From Myxococcales bacterium (GTDB lineage: Bacteria; Myxococcota; Polyangia; HGW-17; SLPX01), in NCBI GenBank assembly GCA_007131745.1, contig SLPX01000055.1, forward strand, positions 1 through 17,474: DNA of 17,474 nucleotides, written 5' to 3'. The translations under genes and the position numbers were made by a program. The number at the start of each line of letters is the position of its first letter. Position 1 is the stretch's first letter. The notes beneath the pieces were generated by a model that saw only the letters and a list, made by a program, of their open reading frames with translations, was not told the origin of the DNA and ran no database searches. Shown here in pieces: positions 1-8,384 of this stretch.

Positions 1-3
1 AAA

Positions 4-1224
4 TTGTCATCAAAAATGAAAATCCCGGAATACATAGAACGCCCAGTTTATATCCAACGCGTCACTCCGTACATACAAAAAGACATCATCAAAATCCTTG
101 TGGGTCAGCGCCGGGTAGGGAAAAGTTATATGCTGTTCCAATTGATGAACAGGATTTCAGATCTGGATCCGGATGGTCAGCAAATCTATATCAACAAGGA
201 GTTCCATGAATTTGCAACCATCCGCAACGCAGAAGACCTTCTCGAATTCATCCAGGCCCATCGTTTGCCGGATCGCCGCCTGTACCTGTTCATTGATGAA
301 TTGCAGGACATCCACCGATTCGAAGTCGCCCTGCGCAGCCTCCAGGCCGAAGGAAATGTGGATATTTATGTAACCGGCAGCAACGCTAAACTGCTCTCCG
401 GCGAACTGGCGACCTATCTTTCTGGAAGATATGTTGAAATCAAGATTTACGGTCTGTCTTATGGAGAGTTCTTGACATTTCACAGCCTGGAAAGAACTCC
501 CGAAAGTTTGCAGAATTACCTGAAATTCGGCGGACTTCCATACCTGAAGCATCTCCCGCTGGATGATTCCGTTGTTTTTGATTACCTAGGAAATATCATC
601 GATGCCATCTTGCTGAAGGACATCGTCGCGCGCTATGACATCCGGAACGTTTCTTTTCTGCAGCGCCTCACACGATTCCTTGCAGATAACGTAGGCAGCC
701 TCGTCACGGCCAGAAAGATCAGCATTTATCTCAAGTCGCAGAAAGTGAAAATCTCCCACAACCTGGTAATCGACTATTTGTCATATCTTTCAAACGCTTT
801 GCTGGTATTGCCTGTCGGACGTTTTGATATCACCGGAAAAAAGCTATTCGAAATCGGAGAAAAATACTATTTTGAAGACCTGGGCATCAGACACAGCCTG
901 GTGGGTTTCCGGGCAACCGACATCAATAAAATCCTGGAGAACGTTATCTTCACACACCTGAAAATCGCCGGCTATGAAGTGAAGGTAGGACAAATCGGCA
1001 AGAAGGAAGTGGACTTTGTCTGCGAAAAGGGGGGTGAACGCTGCTATATCCAAGCTGCATACATGATCTCCGACGATAAGACCAGAGACCGTGAATTCGG
1101 CAACCTACTTGCTATTCACGATAACTATCCCAAAAAAGTCGTGACTATGGACCCGATTAACGGAGTTTCTTATAAAGGCGTAGAACACATCGGCCTCGAA
1201 GACTTTTTATTGTCCCACAGGTAG
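4..1224 (+). CDS. AAA-type ATPase with C-terminal DUF4143 domain
   Basis: ATP-binding protein of the ATPase/DUF4143 family, common in bacteria and archaea and often carried on mobile or toxin-associated loci; its cellular role is not established. Residue numbers count from the TTG at 4. A Walker A motif (GQRRVGKS) lies at about 34-41, a Walker B (LYLFIDELQD, acidic pair D98/E99) at about 93-102, and a sensor-1-like VTGSN at about 123-127. The C-terminal part carries EVDFV followed by YIQA, the nuclease-like fold signature typical of DUF4143. About 400 residues is the normal family length. The start is uncertain: TTG at 4 and ATG at 16 are both in frame, and the frame is open to base 1, so the gene could begin upstream of the window. 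ATG 16 (MKIPEYIERP) gives the usual family N-terminus. The gene ends 6 bases before a PIN-domain remnant in the same frame and converges on the RCC1 gene. Confidence 0.9.
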   Translation: MSSKMKIPEYIERPVYIQRVTPYIQKDIIKILVGQRRVGKSYMLFQLMNRISDLDPDGQQIYINKEFHEFATIRNAEDLLEFIQAHRLPDRRLYLFIDELQDIHRFEVALRSLQAEGNVDIYVTGSNAKLLSGELATYLSGRYVEIKIYGLSYGEFLTFHSLERTPESLQNYLKFGGLPYLKHLPLDDSVVFDYLGNIIDAILLKDIVARYDIRNVSFLQRLTRFLADNVGSLVTARKISIYLKSQKVKISHNLVIDYLSYLSNALLVLPVGRFDITGKKLFEIGEKYYFEDLGIRHSLVGFRATDINKILENVIFTHLKIAGYEVKVGQIGKKEVDFVCEKGGERCYIQAAYMISDDKTRDREFGNLLAIHDNYPKKVVTMDPINGVSYKGVEHIGLEDFLLSHR

Positions 1225-1230
1225 ACTCGT

Positions 1231-1353
1231 CAGGCATTCCTTGATTCCAATGTGATTGTGTACGCTCTTGACAATGCGGATCCGGCCAAGCGGGATCGAT
1301 GCGGCTCCATAATGACACGGCCCACAACCGCGAGTCTCGTTTTTTCTGCATAG
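1231..1353 (+). pseudogene. Truncated PIN-domain (VapC-like) remnant
   Basis: Reading from 1231 gives Q-A-FLDSNVIVYALDNADP-AKRDRC, then unrelated residues and a TAG at 1351. This matches the start of PIN-domain ribonucleases: a hydrophobic strand, the first catalytic Asp in DSN, then VYALD and a basic helix start. Only about 25 recognisable residues remain of a family normally 130-150 long, and the other acidic residues are absent. There is no ATG; the frame runs back into the ATPase stop codon at 1222-1224. I read it as the 5' end of a VapC-type toxin gene whose remainder has been deleted. It lies between the converging ATPase and RCC1 genes. It is too short for function, unless stop read-through appends it to the ATPase, which I consider unlikely. 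Confidence 0.72.
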
Positions 1354-1380
1354 TTTGCAGCATCGGTTTTTAAAACATGT

Positions 1381-2457
1381 TCAAATCCTCACAGGACGCG
1401 ATCTGGATTCCATGGTTCCGTCTCCGATCTGGCCGAAATCGCCGAATCCCCAGCACCAAATAGAACCGTTATGTCCGAGCGCGCATGTGTGCCGCCATCC
1501 TGTTGACACCTTTCTGATCCCTGAAATGTTTGAAACCTGCACCGGGCTTTTAGAACTCCGGGAGGTTCCGTTTCCAAGTTCGCCGTTATCGTTTCTTCCC
1601 CAGCAATGAACCGAATCGTCATTTTTAACAGCGCAATTATGAAGACCCGTGGATACTTGCTCAGCTCGGGAAAGCCCTTTGATTTTAGACCATCCAGCAT
1701 TGTCTTTACAACGAACCGAACCTTTTTTCATGAGAGCGCACACTCGGCCCCAACGCGCGGAAACACTTTTGACACCCGAAAGACCGGCGATCAAGCCTGT
1801 TAGGCTTTCGGGCTTTCCGCTTTCCCGGTGATCTTTGCCGACTCGTCCCCAGCTCCGGACCGATCCATCTTTTCCGAGTGCGAAAGTGTGAAAGACTCCG
1901 GCTGAAACAGTTTTCGCGTTGGAAAAATCAACGACCCTCGCTGGAGTTCGTCGGCCGACGGTGGTTCCATCTCCAAGTTCACCGGTTCGGTTAAGTCCCC
2001 AACACCAAACGGTTCCGCCCTTTTCGATGGCGCACGTGTGTCTGGAACCTGTTGAAACGGACTCAATATTCGACAGGTCGGTCACCTGGACAGGGCTTGG
2101 TCGTGTGGTAAGAGTTCCGTCTCCAAGTTCGCCGCTCCGGTTAAGTCCCCAACACCAGACGCTTCCGTCCTTTCCGGTCGCACAAGTGTGAGCTGCGCCG
2201 GCTGACACCGCCGATATTTTCGGAAGATTGGAAACGCGGACAGGTTTTGGACGATTCGTTGTGGTTCCGTCTCCAAGTTCTCCGTTGTCATTTTTTCCCC
2301 AACACCAGACCGATCCGTCCTCTTTCACAGCACAGGTATGATAACGGCCGGCCGAGATATCCACCCACTTCGGCCGTCGCCTGAGACGCAACAATGCATA
2401 GACCGATACGGCTGCTATGCAAAACGCCAAGACGCTGATCATGGTAGTTCGTTTCAT
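1381..2457 (-). CDS. Membrane-anchored RCC1-repeat beta-propeller protein
   Basis: 358 residues. The N-terminus has a hydrophobic stretch at about 7-23 ([18 protein letters not shown]) followed by RLRRR: either a signal anchor or an uncleaved signal peptide. The Arg cluster after the helix complicates topology, but the cysteine pattern argues for export. Seven RCC1-type repeats fill residues 31-358, so one seven-bladed propeller is predicted. Repeats 1-3 are exactly 50 residues each (31-80, 81-130, 131-180) with the core HTCA-x8-WCWG...GELGDGT. Six of the seven repeats carry a C-x9-C pair (42/52, 92/102, 142/152, 240/250, 275/285, 325/335); repeat 4 has F192/S202 instead. Repeats 4 and 5 have lost the GELGDGT loop and 5 is short. 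A GAGGA ribosome-binding site lies just upstream of ATG 2455-2457. RCC1 propellers bind proteins; no partner can be named. The gene is divergent from the kinase gene. Confidence 0.88.
   Translation of the reverse strand: MKRTTMISVLAFCIAAVSVYALLRLRRRPKWVDISAGRYHTCAVKEDGSVWCWGKNDNGELGDGTTTNRPKPVRVSNLPKISAVSAGAAHTCATGKDGSVWCWGLNRSGELGDGTLTTRPSPVQVTDLSNIESVSTGSRHTCAIEKGGTVWCWGLNRTGELGDGTTVGRRTPARVVDFSNAKTVSAGVFHTFALGKDGSVRSWGRVGKDHRESGKPESLTGLIAGLSGVKSVSARWGRVCALMKKGSVRCKDNAGWSKIKGLSRAEQVSTGLHNCAVKNDDSVHCWGRNDNGELGNGTSRSSKSPVQVSNISGIRKVSTGWRHTCALGHNGSIWCWGFGDFGQIGDGTMESRSRPVRI
1918..2367 (-). repeat. Three tandem 150-bp RCC1 coding repeats
   Basis: The first three RCC1 units are recognisable at DNA level. 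On the plus strand the 10-mer CTCCAAGTTC occurs at 1971, 2121 and 2271, exactly 150 bases apart, and GTCCCCAACACCA-type segments follow in the same register. The exact register and surviving nucleotide similarity suggest these units arose by relatively recent duplication, while units 4 and 5 further along have drifted. Confidence 0.8.
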
Positions 2458-2727
2458 TGTTCCTCAAAAAACGGGTTTAGCCGTCGTGTTCATTCATGAG
2501 ACAAAAAACATCTCAAAAAATCAACCCGGTCGGAAAACATCTTTCTCATCCATCATTTTCACGATGGGCATCCGTTTGACTTGAAATAGTTGGCTCAGTC
2601 AAAGCATCATGGTATTTTGCTTCTTGTTGCGAGGATCAAGAAGATCCCGTAGGGCTGGAATCGGGTGGGAAATGGCGGCTTTGGGTCGCCATGGCATGTG
2701 GGGAACATTTGCCGACAAGTAGTCACC
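2458..2727. promoter_or_regulatory. Divergent intergenic region with an inverted repeat
   Basis: About 270 bases between the divergent RCC1 (minus) and kinase (plus) genes, which must hold promoters for both. A perfect 7-bp inverted repeat TTTGACT (2575-2581) / AGTCAAA (2597-2603) with a 15-base spacer is visible; it could be an operator or a transcript hairpin. I see TTGACT-like -35 sequences but no convincing -10 box on either strand. The in-frame GTG at 2665 is not preferred as the kinase start (see the kinase entry). Confidence 0.4.
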
Positions 2728-5700
2728 ATGAACCCTGAAGAACTGGACGGAAAAGAACCGGACAACAAGTCCGGCAAAGCTTCTTCCAAGGCCGGTGTTG
2801 AAGGCCGGGCAGCTGTGAGCGACCGGATCGACTTTGTCTTGGGCCAGCCCCTTGCAAACAGCGACGACGGTTTTTTGCAGCCGGGCATCATGGTGGATCA
2901 TTTTCTCATAAAACGTTTGATAGGTCGCGGAGGCATGGGGGAAGTTTACCTGGCGCGTGACACCCGCCTGGGACGCAGGGTGGCTCTTAAAATAATCCAC
3001 CGGGAAAACCTGGGGCATGAAAAGAGCGTTGCCAGGTTTTTGCTCGAGGCGCGAACCACCGCGAGATTCAATCACCCACATATCGTGACGATATTCGCAG
3101 TGGGAGAACATGACGGCAGCCCGTACTTGGCACTCGAATACCTGGAAGGTTCCAGCCTACGGGAGAGAATGGATCGTGAGCGCCCATCTCTTAGGGAGAT
3201 CATCCGCGTTGGACTTGCTGTAGCAGGCGCACTTCAAGAGGCGCACAGGCATCGCATTCTTCACCGGGATCTAAAGCCGGAAAACGTTATTATTCCGAAG
3301 GACGGGCGGTTGCGGGTGGTGGACTTCGGTCTTGCAAAAAGTTTGCAAACCGGGACGAAGGCGGGTGACCCGGTTTCTTCGAAAAGCATAGATTCAATCG
3401 ATTCCGCGCAAGATACGGAACTTTGCATCAACATCAATGAAACAATCGAAAAGGGTTTTTACGGAACGCCTGCGTACATGTCCCCGGAACAGTGGAAGCA
3501 AAAATCCTGTTCTGAAGCTTCTGACATGTGGTCTTTCGGGGTCATGTTATACGAGTTGCTTGCCGGGCGAAGACCTTTCGGCGAAGAAACCCACCCTCTT
3601 GCGCTTGCAATGCAAATATGTGAATCAACCGAGTTGCCTTCGATAGATATCTACAGGGATATTCCGGAGGAACTCGGCGACCTTGTGGATCGATGTCTCT
3701 CAAAAAGGCCCGAGGATCGGCCGCCCGCTCAGCAAGCGGTAAAAATTCTGGAACGGATTCTCAGCAAAAGCAGGAATCTTCCGGACGAAAACATATCGCC
3801 TTTTCGCGGCTTGATGGTTTTCGACGAACGTCACGCAGACTTGTTCTTCGGCAGGGAAGCGGATGTAGACTCGCTGGTTGAGCTGCTGAGGACTCAACCA
3901 GTGCTTCCTCTTGTGGGTCCGTCGGGAAGCGGAAAAAGTTCCCTGGTCCAGGCCGGCGTAATACCCAGACTGAGAGAACAGGCGCGCTGGCTTGTGATTT
4001 CAATGAGGCCGGGAAATACACCCATTAAGACGCTTTCAGAGAGAATAGCGGCGGGGCTTTCCACGAGCGGCAGAAAAGCGTCCGTGTCTTTTCCAGGTCC
4101 GAGATCATCATATTCGTCTTTGCCGGCTCCCGAAGAAACAGGAGACAATGACAGTGGAATCAACGAATTCGTAGACGGAATGAACCAGTTTGCGCAAAAG
4201 GTCGATCAAATCAACGCGGAAATTCTGGAAAACCCGGAAATTTTGAATCTCGAGCTCCAAAAGCTTGCGGAAAAAACCCGCACGAGGGTTCTTCTTTTTG
4301 TGGACCAGATGGAGGAGGTGTTCGCGCTTGTGGAAGATGAGAAAACGCGACGCAGTTTTCTGGAGGCGATATGTCTGGCGGCCGACGACCCGACGGACCC
4401 CGTGCGCGTGATCTTTACACTGCGCGACGATTTTTTAGGCAGGTTGGCTTCGGGACGCATCGTGGCCGGAGCCTTGAGCCGGGTTTCGGTGGTGCGAAGC
4501 CCGGAACGGAGCGAACTCAAACGAATCATCTCGCAACCCCTGGAGGTTTTTGGATATCGATATGAAGATCCCGAGATGGTGGAGGAGATGCTGGATGAAG
4601 TGATGGATGACACCGTCAATCTCCCCATTTTACAGTTCACTTGCCGTTCTCTCTGGAACCGGAGGGACCCGAAAAGAAAAATACTCACCCGGGCGGCTTT
4701 CAAGGAAATCGGGGGTGTAGGAGGAGCGCTTGTAAGCCACGCAGACGGCGTCCTGAAAAGCATGTCACCACAGGGAATCTCGGCAGCGCGACACGTGTTC
4801 ATAAGACTGGTGACAGCGGACGGAACCAGACGGACCGCAACCGGCAAGGAATTGCTGGAATCCATCGGCCAAGAGAACGGTCAAATTCTTGAACGACTTG
4901 TTTCGGCCCGTTTGATCACCGTGCGCGGGTCGCATGACAAGGGGATTGAAGACAATGAGTATGAGCTGATTCATGAATCTCTCATTCACCGATGGAGAAC
5001 GCTCCGAAGATGGCTTGAAGAGAGCAGGGAGGATCGTCATTTTCTAGAGCAGGTCGGCCAGGCAGCGGCACTGTGGGAGACGCGAGGATGCAGAAACGAG
5101 GAAGTATGGGAAGGTCCCGCCCTGGTCGAAGCGCTCAAGGCAGCGGAAAGATGTGAAAGTCCTTTGCCCGAAAAGGTGAGCCGATTTCTCAACGCTTCTC
5201 TCGAAAGAGACAAGTCGAAAAAATTGCGCAAAAAAGTGGTGCTGGCGGGGGTCCTCATCATACTTGTAGCAATTGCTTTTGTCTCTACGACAGCTGCATT
5301 CAAATGGCGGGAAAAGGAGCGGGAAGTGCGTTTGCAAAGAGACCGAGCGCAAACAGCCGGGTTGCTTGCCGAAAAGCGAAGTGTAGAGTCACAGATTTCC
5401 GGAGCGCGAGCGTCTTTCGCTCGTGGTGATGTTTTGGAAGCACGTGCACTGTTGCGGAGTTCCATGACGAGAAAAGACTCCCTGGTGGGTAGAGCGCTTT
5501 GGTGGGAACTCAGCCGTTTGCCATTGTTGTGGAATCGAAACATCAATGTTCCCATATATCAGTTGAAATGGAGCCCCTGCGGAAAAAAGATAGCTGCTGC
5601 ATCCCGTGCTGAATCCTTGCATGTCTTTGACGGCGACACGGCCCAAGTCAAAAGATTGCGCGGAATGAGGGAGGCGGCTTTCGCCTTGGATTTTTCTCCG

Positions 5701-8283
5701 GACGGAGATTCTCTCATAGTCGGCACTCCTTCAGGGAGCATCTGGTTTTGGAATCTCCAAACCGGAGAAAGCACTGAAAAGAGCGGTCACGATTCCGCTG
5801 TATGGGGGGTAGCGTGGAGTCCTGGAGGAAAGCACGCGGCTTCCGGCGGTGGAGACGGCGACATCTTGTTGTGGAACCCTTCAAACTTGGAAAGCGAACC
5901 CCGAAAGTGGGAAATAAAAAAACGAATATCAAGGATCACCTTCAGTCCGGATGGATCTTTTATTTTTGCAGCCGGCATGGATGGGAACATCCATGTTTTG
6001 AAACTCGAAGATTCTTCCAAGGGCGGAGTTTTGCGGCCGCATTCGGTTCTTGAAGGAATCACCAGCGCTGTTTCGGAAATAGCAGTTAGTCCGGAAGGCG
6101 GTTTTTTGGCGGCAGCAGCCCGCGATGGAACGGTTCCGGTGTGGGATCTCAACACAAAAAAGATAATTCAAAAACTCAGAGGGCATGGGAGCCGCGTCAA
6201 CACGGTGGCTTTTTCAGCGGACGGCCGTTACCTGGCATCCGGCTCAGTGGATAAGAAGCTGGTTTTGTGGGACACGCGCACGTGGCAGAAGATTCGAACC
6301 TTTCAAGGACATGACGGGCCGATATGGACGGTTTCGTTTTCTTCTCTGGACGGCAGGATCGCATCAGGTGGAAGAGACCACACCGTGAGGGTGTGGCGCA
6401 TACCGGAACACGCTCGTCCCGCCGGGCCCGAACCTCACCGGGCGGAGGTCGTTGCGGTCGTCTGCCACCCGGAGACAAACCTCATTGCATCCGCGGGACA
6501 AGATGATCGGATCTTGTTGTGGAACAAAGAAACCGGTTTGCCGGAAGACGGACTGGAAGGACACGAAGGAAACATCCTGTCCCTGGCATTGAGTCCGGAC
6601 GGCAGGTTCCTGGTTTCCGGGTCCCAGGACGCCACTGTGCGTATTTGGGACATTGCTGCAAGAAAACAGGTTCACAACATCAAGGCCCATTCGCAGGGCG
6701 TCCACGCTGTAGCCGTAAGTCCCGATGGAAAAACTATAGCATCAGCGGGCACGGATCGTATCATCAGGCTTTTCGACCTAAACAGCGGAAAACAAATAGG
6801 GGATCTTCACGGCCACACCAATTCGATATGGTCGCTGGCTTTTGCTCCGGATGGCGAAACCCTTGCATCCGGAAGCTGGGACAATACGATAAGGATCTGG
6901 AACATTCCCTCTCTGTCTAAACGAGAGTCCCTCCATCGCCAAAACCGCCCGGTTCACATTCTTGAGGGACATAGTGCGAACATCTGGGGGCTTCGTTTTA
7001 CAACTGATGGAAAAAGACTCTATTCCGGCTCTTGGGATGGAACTCTCCGTTCATGGGATCCCGCGAACGGAAAAATCATTGAAATCGTGGATGTGAAAAC
7101 CCCCATAAACAGCATAGACATCGATTCGGAAGGCGACCGCATTGTCGCCGGTCTCCAGGGTGGAGAACTCATGCTGCAGAACCGGGAGAGCGTCATCAGG
7201 TTCAGGGCCCACAGGGGAGACATCAACAAAATAACACTTTGCGGCGCACCACCCGCCGTGCTTTCAGTGAGTGACGACAACACCGTTCGATTGCATAACC
7301 TGAACGGTGTGCCTGCATGGAACCTGAAGGCCTTTTTGCACGGAAACCAGCGACTCAGTTTTGCTACTCATACAGGATGGACGGATCTGCATGTCACTGC
7401 CGATCGATTGTCCCCCCTAACCACCGGTTACGCATCCTCGAATCATGACGGGGTTGCAGACCGGGTCAACAGGAACGCGGAAAATTCCCTTGAGCGTCAC
7501 CTCGATGAATTCTCCTTGTGGGCTGAATACGAATCATCCGGCAAGGTTTGCGTGCTTCGCCATGACCACAAGATCGAAGCATTGAACACCCAGCCCTTTA
7601 AAAGAATTTTCCTGAAGTCTATGACGCATTCTCCGGCGGAAACCAAGATTCGCAGTTTCTTCTCTACTCCATGGGGATGCGCATTGCATGCAAATACATT
7701 CTTGGCCCTGTACAAGTGGGACGGGACGCATGCGATTCTCTCCGAAAACGTCGAAGCAGTGACTCACAACGAGGATCATTTCATCTTTGCATACGAAGGT
7801 AAGATGAAGTTCGTAGACTACAATGGAGATGTGCTGAAAGAGCAAACTACATCCAAGGACATTGTCACCCTTTTCGCTTCGGGAGAAGGTTATTTGGTCG
7901 GTTACAGGGATGGTTCAGTTGAACTTCTGCCCACCGTGGATAACGGCGAAAAAACGGGTTCGATTGTTTTCGAAGGGTCGCCCGGTTCGTCCGTAACCGT
8001 GTTCGCTACCGGAATGAAAGATTTGCTTTTCGCGGGATTTGAAAATGGATCAATAGCGATCTGGTCGATGTCCGGCGGAAATAAACTCTTGCGGTCGAGG
8101 ATACACGGCTCGATCCGGCACTTTGCTGTACAGGGCCGGCATCTCCACGTTTTCAGCGACTTGGGAAATCACGAAGCATTCGATCTTTCCGTGTTCCATC
8201 TTCCCTACAAGTCCCTGGTCCGAGAAATCAAAAGAAAAGTTTCGGTTGTCTGGATGAACGGACGGGCGGTCTCGGTTTTATAA
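2728..8283 (+). CDS. Giant Ser/Thr protein kinase: kinase-nSTAND NTPase-TM-WD40 propellers
   Basis: 1851 residues from ATG 2728. Residues 1-60 are a polar leader. The kinase domain spans about 62-340: Gly loop GRGGMGEVY, Lys88 in VALK, HRD with Asp181, DFG with Asp199, GTPAYMSPE ending at 254; an RD-type kinase with all catalytic residues. The nSTAND-type P-loop NTPase follows: FFGREADV, Walker A GPSGSGKSS (397-405, Lys403), Walker B LLFVDQMEE with Asp526, and a helical tail to about 800. A transmembrane helix lies at about 837-858 after KSKKLRKK, so the N-terminal half is predicted cytoplasmic. A charged helical linker (about 860-930) leads to 14 WD40-like repeats (about 938-1535), enough for two seven-bladed propellers. 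The last 315 residues hold weaker repeats. ATG 2728 was chosen over an in-frame GTG at 2665 because that extension looks non-conserved in character; no strong ribosome-binding site marks either start. Likely a transmembrane sensor or signalling scaffold; ligand and substrates unknown. Confidence 0.93.
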   Translation: MNPEELDGKEPDNKSGKASSKAGVEGRAAVSDRIDFVLGQPLANSDDGFLQPGIMVDHFLIKRLIGRGGMGEVYLARDTRLGRRVALKIIHRENLGHEKSVARFLLEARTTARFNHPHIVTIFAVGEHDGSPYLALEYLEGSSLRERMDRERPSLREIIRVGLAVAGALQEAHRHRILHRDLKPENVIIPKDGRLRVVDFGLAKSLQTGTKAGDPVSSKSIDSIDSAQDTELCININETIEKGFYGTPAYMSPEQWKQKSCSEASDMWSFGVMLYELLAGRRPFGEETHPLALAMQICESTELPSIDIYRDIPEELGDLVDRCLSKRPEDRPPAQQAVKILERILSKSRNLPDENISPFRGLMVFDERHADLFFGREADVDSLVELLRTQPVLPLVGPSGSGKSSLVQAGVIPRLREQARWLVISMRPGNTPIKTLSERIAAGLSTSGRKASVSFPGPRSSYSSLPAPEETGDNDSGINEFVDGMNQFAQKVDQINAEILENPEILNLELQKLAEKTRTRVLLFVDQMEEVFALVEDEKTRRSFLEAICLAADDPTDPVRVIFTLRDDFLGRLASGRIVAGALSRVSVVRSPERSELKRIISQPLEVFGYRYEDPEMVEEMLDEVMDDTVNLPILQFTCRSLWNRRDPKRKILTRAAFKEIGGVGGALVSHADGVLKSMSPQGISAARHVFIRLVTADGTRRTATGKELLESIGQENGQILERLVSARLITVRGSHDKGIEDNEYELIHESLIHRWRTLRRWLEESREDRHFLEQVGQAAALWETRGCRNEEVWEGPALVEALKAAERCESPLPEKVSRFLNASLERDKSKKLRKKVVLAGVLIILVAIAFVSTTAAFKWREKEREVRLQRDRAQTAGLLAEKRSVESQISGARASFARGDVLEARALLRSSMTRKDSLVGRALWWELSRLPLLWNRNINVPIYQLKWSPCGKKIAAASRAESLHVFDGDTAQVKRLRGMREAAFALDFSPDGDSLIVGTPSGSIWFWNLQTGESTEKSGHDSAVWGVAWSPGGKHAASGGGDGDILLWNPSNLESEPRKWEIKKRISRITFSPDGSFIFAAGMDGNIHVLKLEDSSKGGVLRPHSVLEGITSAVSEIAVSPEGGFLAAAARDGTVPVWDLNTKKIIQKLRGHGSRVNTVAFSADGRYLASGSVDKKLVLWDTRTWQKIRTFQGHDGPIWTVSFSSLDGRIASGGRDHTVRVWRIPEHARPAGPEPHRAEVVAVVCHPETNLIASAGQDDRILLWNKETGLPEDGLEGHEGNILSLALSPDGRFLVSGSQDATVRIWDIAARKQVHNIKAHSQGVHAVAVSPDGKTIASAGTDRIIRLFDLNSGKQIGDLHGHTNSIWSLAFAPDGETLASGSWDNTIRIWNIPSLSKRESLHRQNRPVHILEGHSANIWGLRFTTDGKRLYSGSWDGTLRSWDPANGKIIEIVDVKTPINSIDIDSEGDRIVAGLQGGELMLQNRESVIRFRAHRGDINKITLCGAPPAVLSVSDDNTVRLHNLNGVPAWNLKAFLHGNQRLSFATHTGWTDLHVTADRLSPLTTGYASSNHDGVADRVNRNAENSLERHLDEFSLWAEYESSGKVCVLRHDHKIEALNTQPFKRIFLKSMTHSPAETKIRSFFSTPWGCALHANTFLALYKWDGTHAILSENVEAVTHNEDHFIFAYEGKMKFVDYNGDVLKEQTTSKDIVTLFASGEGYLVGYRDGSVELLPTVDNGEKTGSIVFEGSPGSSVTVFATGMKDLLFAGFENGSIAIWSMSGGNKLLRSRIHGSIRHFAVQGRHLHVFSDLGNHEAFDLSVFHLPYKSLVREIKRKVSVVWMNGRAVSVL

Positions 8284-8291
8284 TCAACGCC

Positions 8292-8321
8292 TTGACAGCG
8301 ACTGAGTATGTGCGAGTTTAT
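8292..8321 (+). promoter_or_regulatory. Weak candidate promoter before the racemase gene
   Basis: A perfect TTGACA -35 hexamer lies at 8292-8297, just after the kinase stop. At 18 bases the -10 position reads GTTTAT (8316-8321), a poor match. It could give the racemase gene its own transcript; the 101-base gap also allows read-through from the kinase gene. Confidence 0.28.
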
Positions 8322-8384
8322 GTGTCTTGCAAAAAAACCATCGAATCATAGCGACTAGGAATAATAAGGAAACGAGAAAACGTT

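Noticed and set aside
2665..2727. GTG at 2665 as the kinase start
   Set aside because: It adds 21 residues with no family character and no ribosome-binding site; ATG 2728 is preferred, although its own ribosome-binding site is also weak.
4206..5555. Long Ser/Arg-rich minus-strand frames inside the kinase gene
   Set aside because: Translations are low-complexity Ser/Arg/Leu, typical of antisense reading, over intact NTPase motifs on the plus strand.
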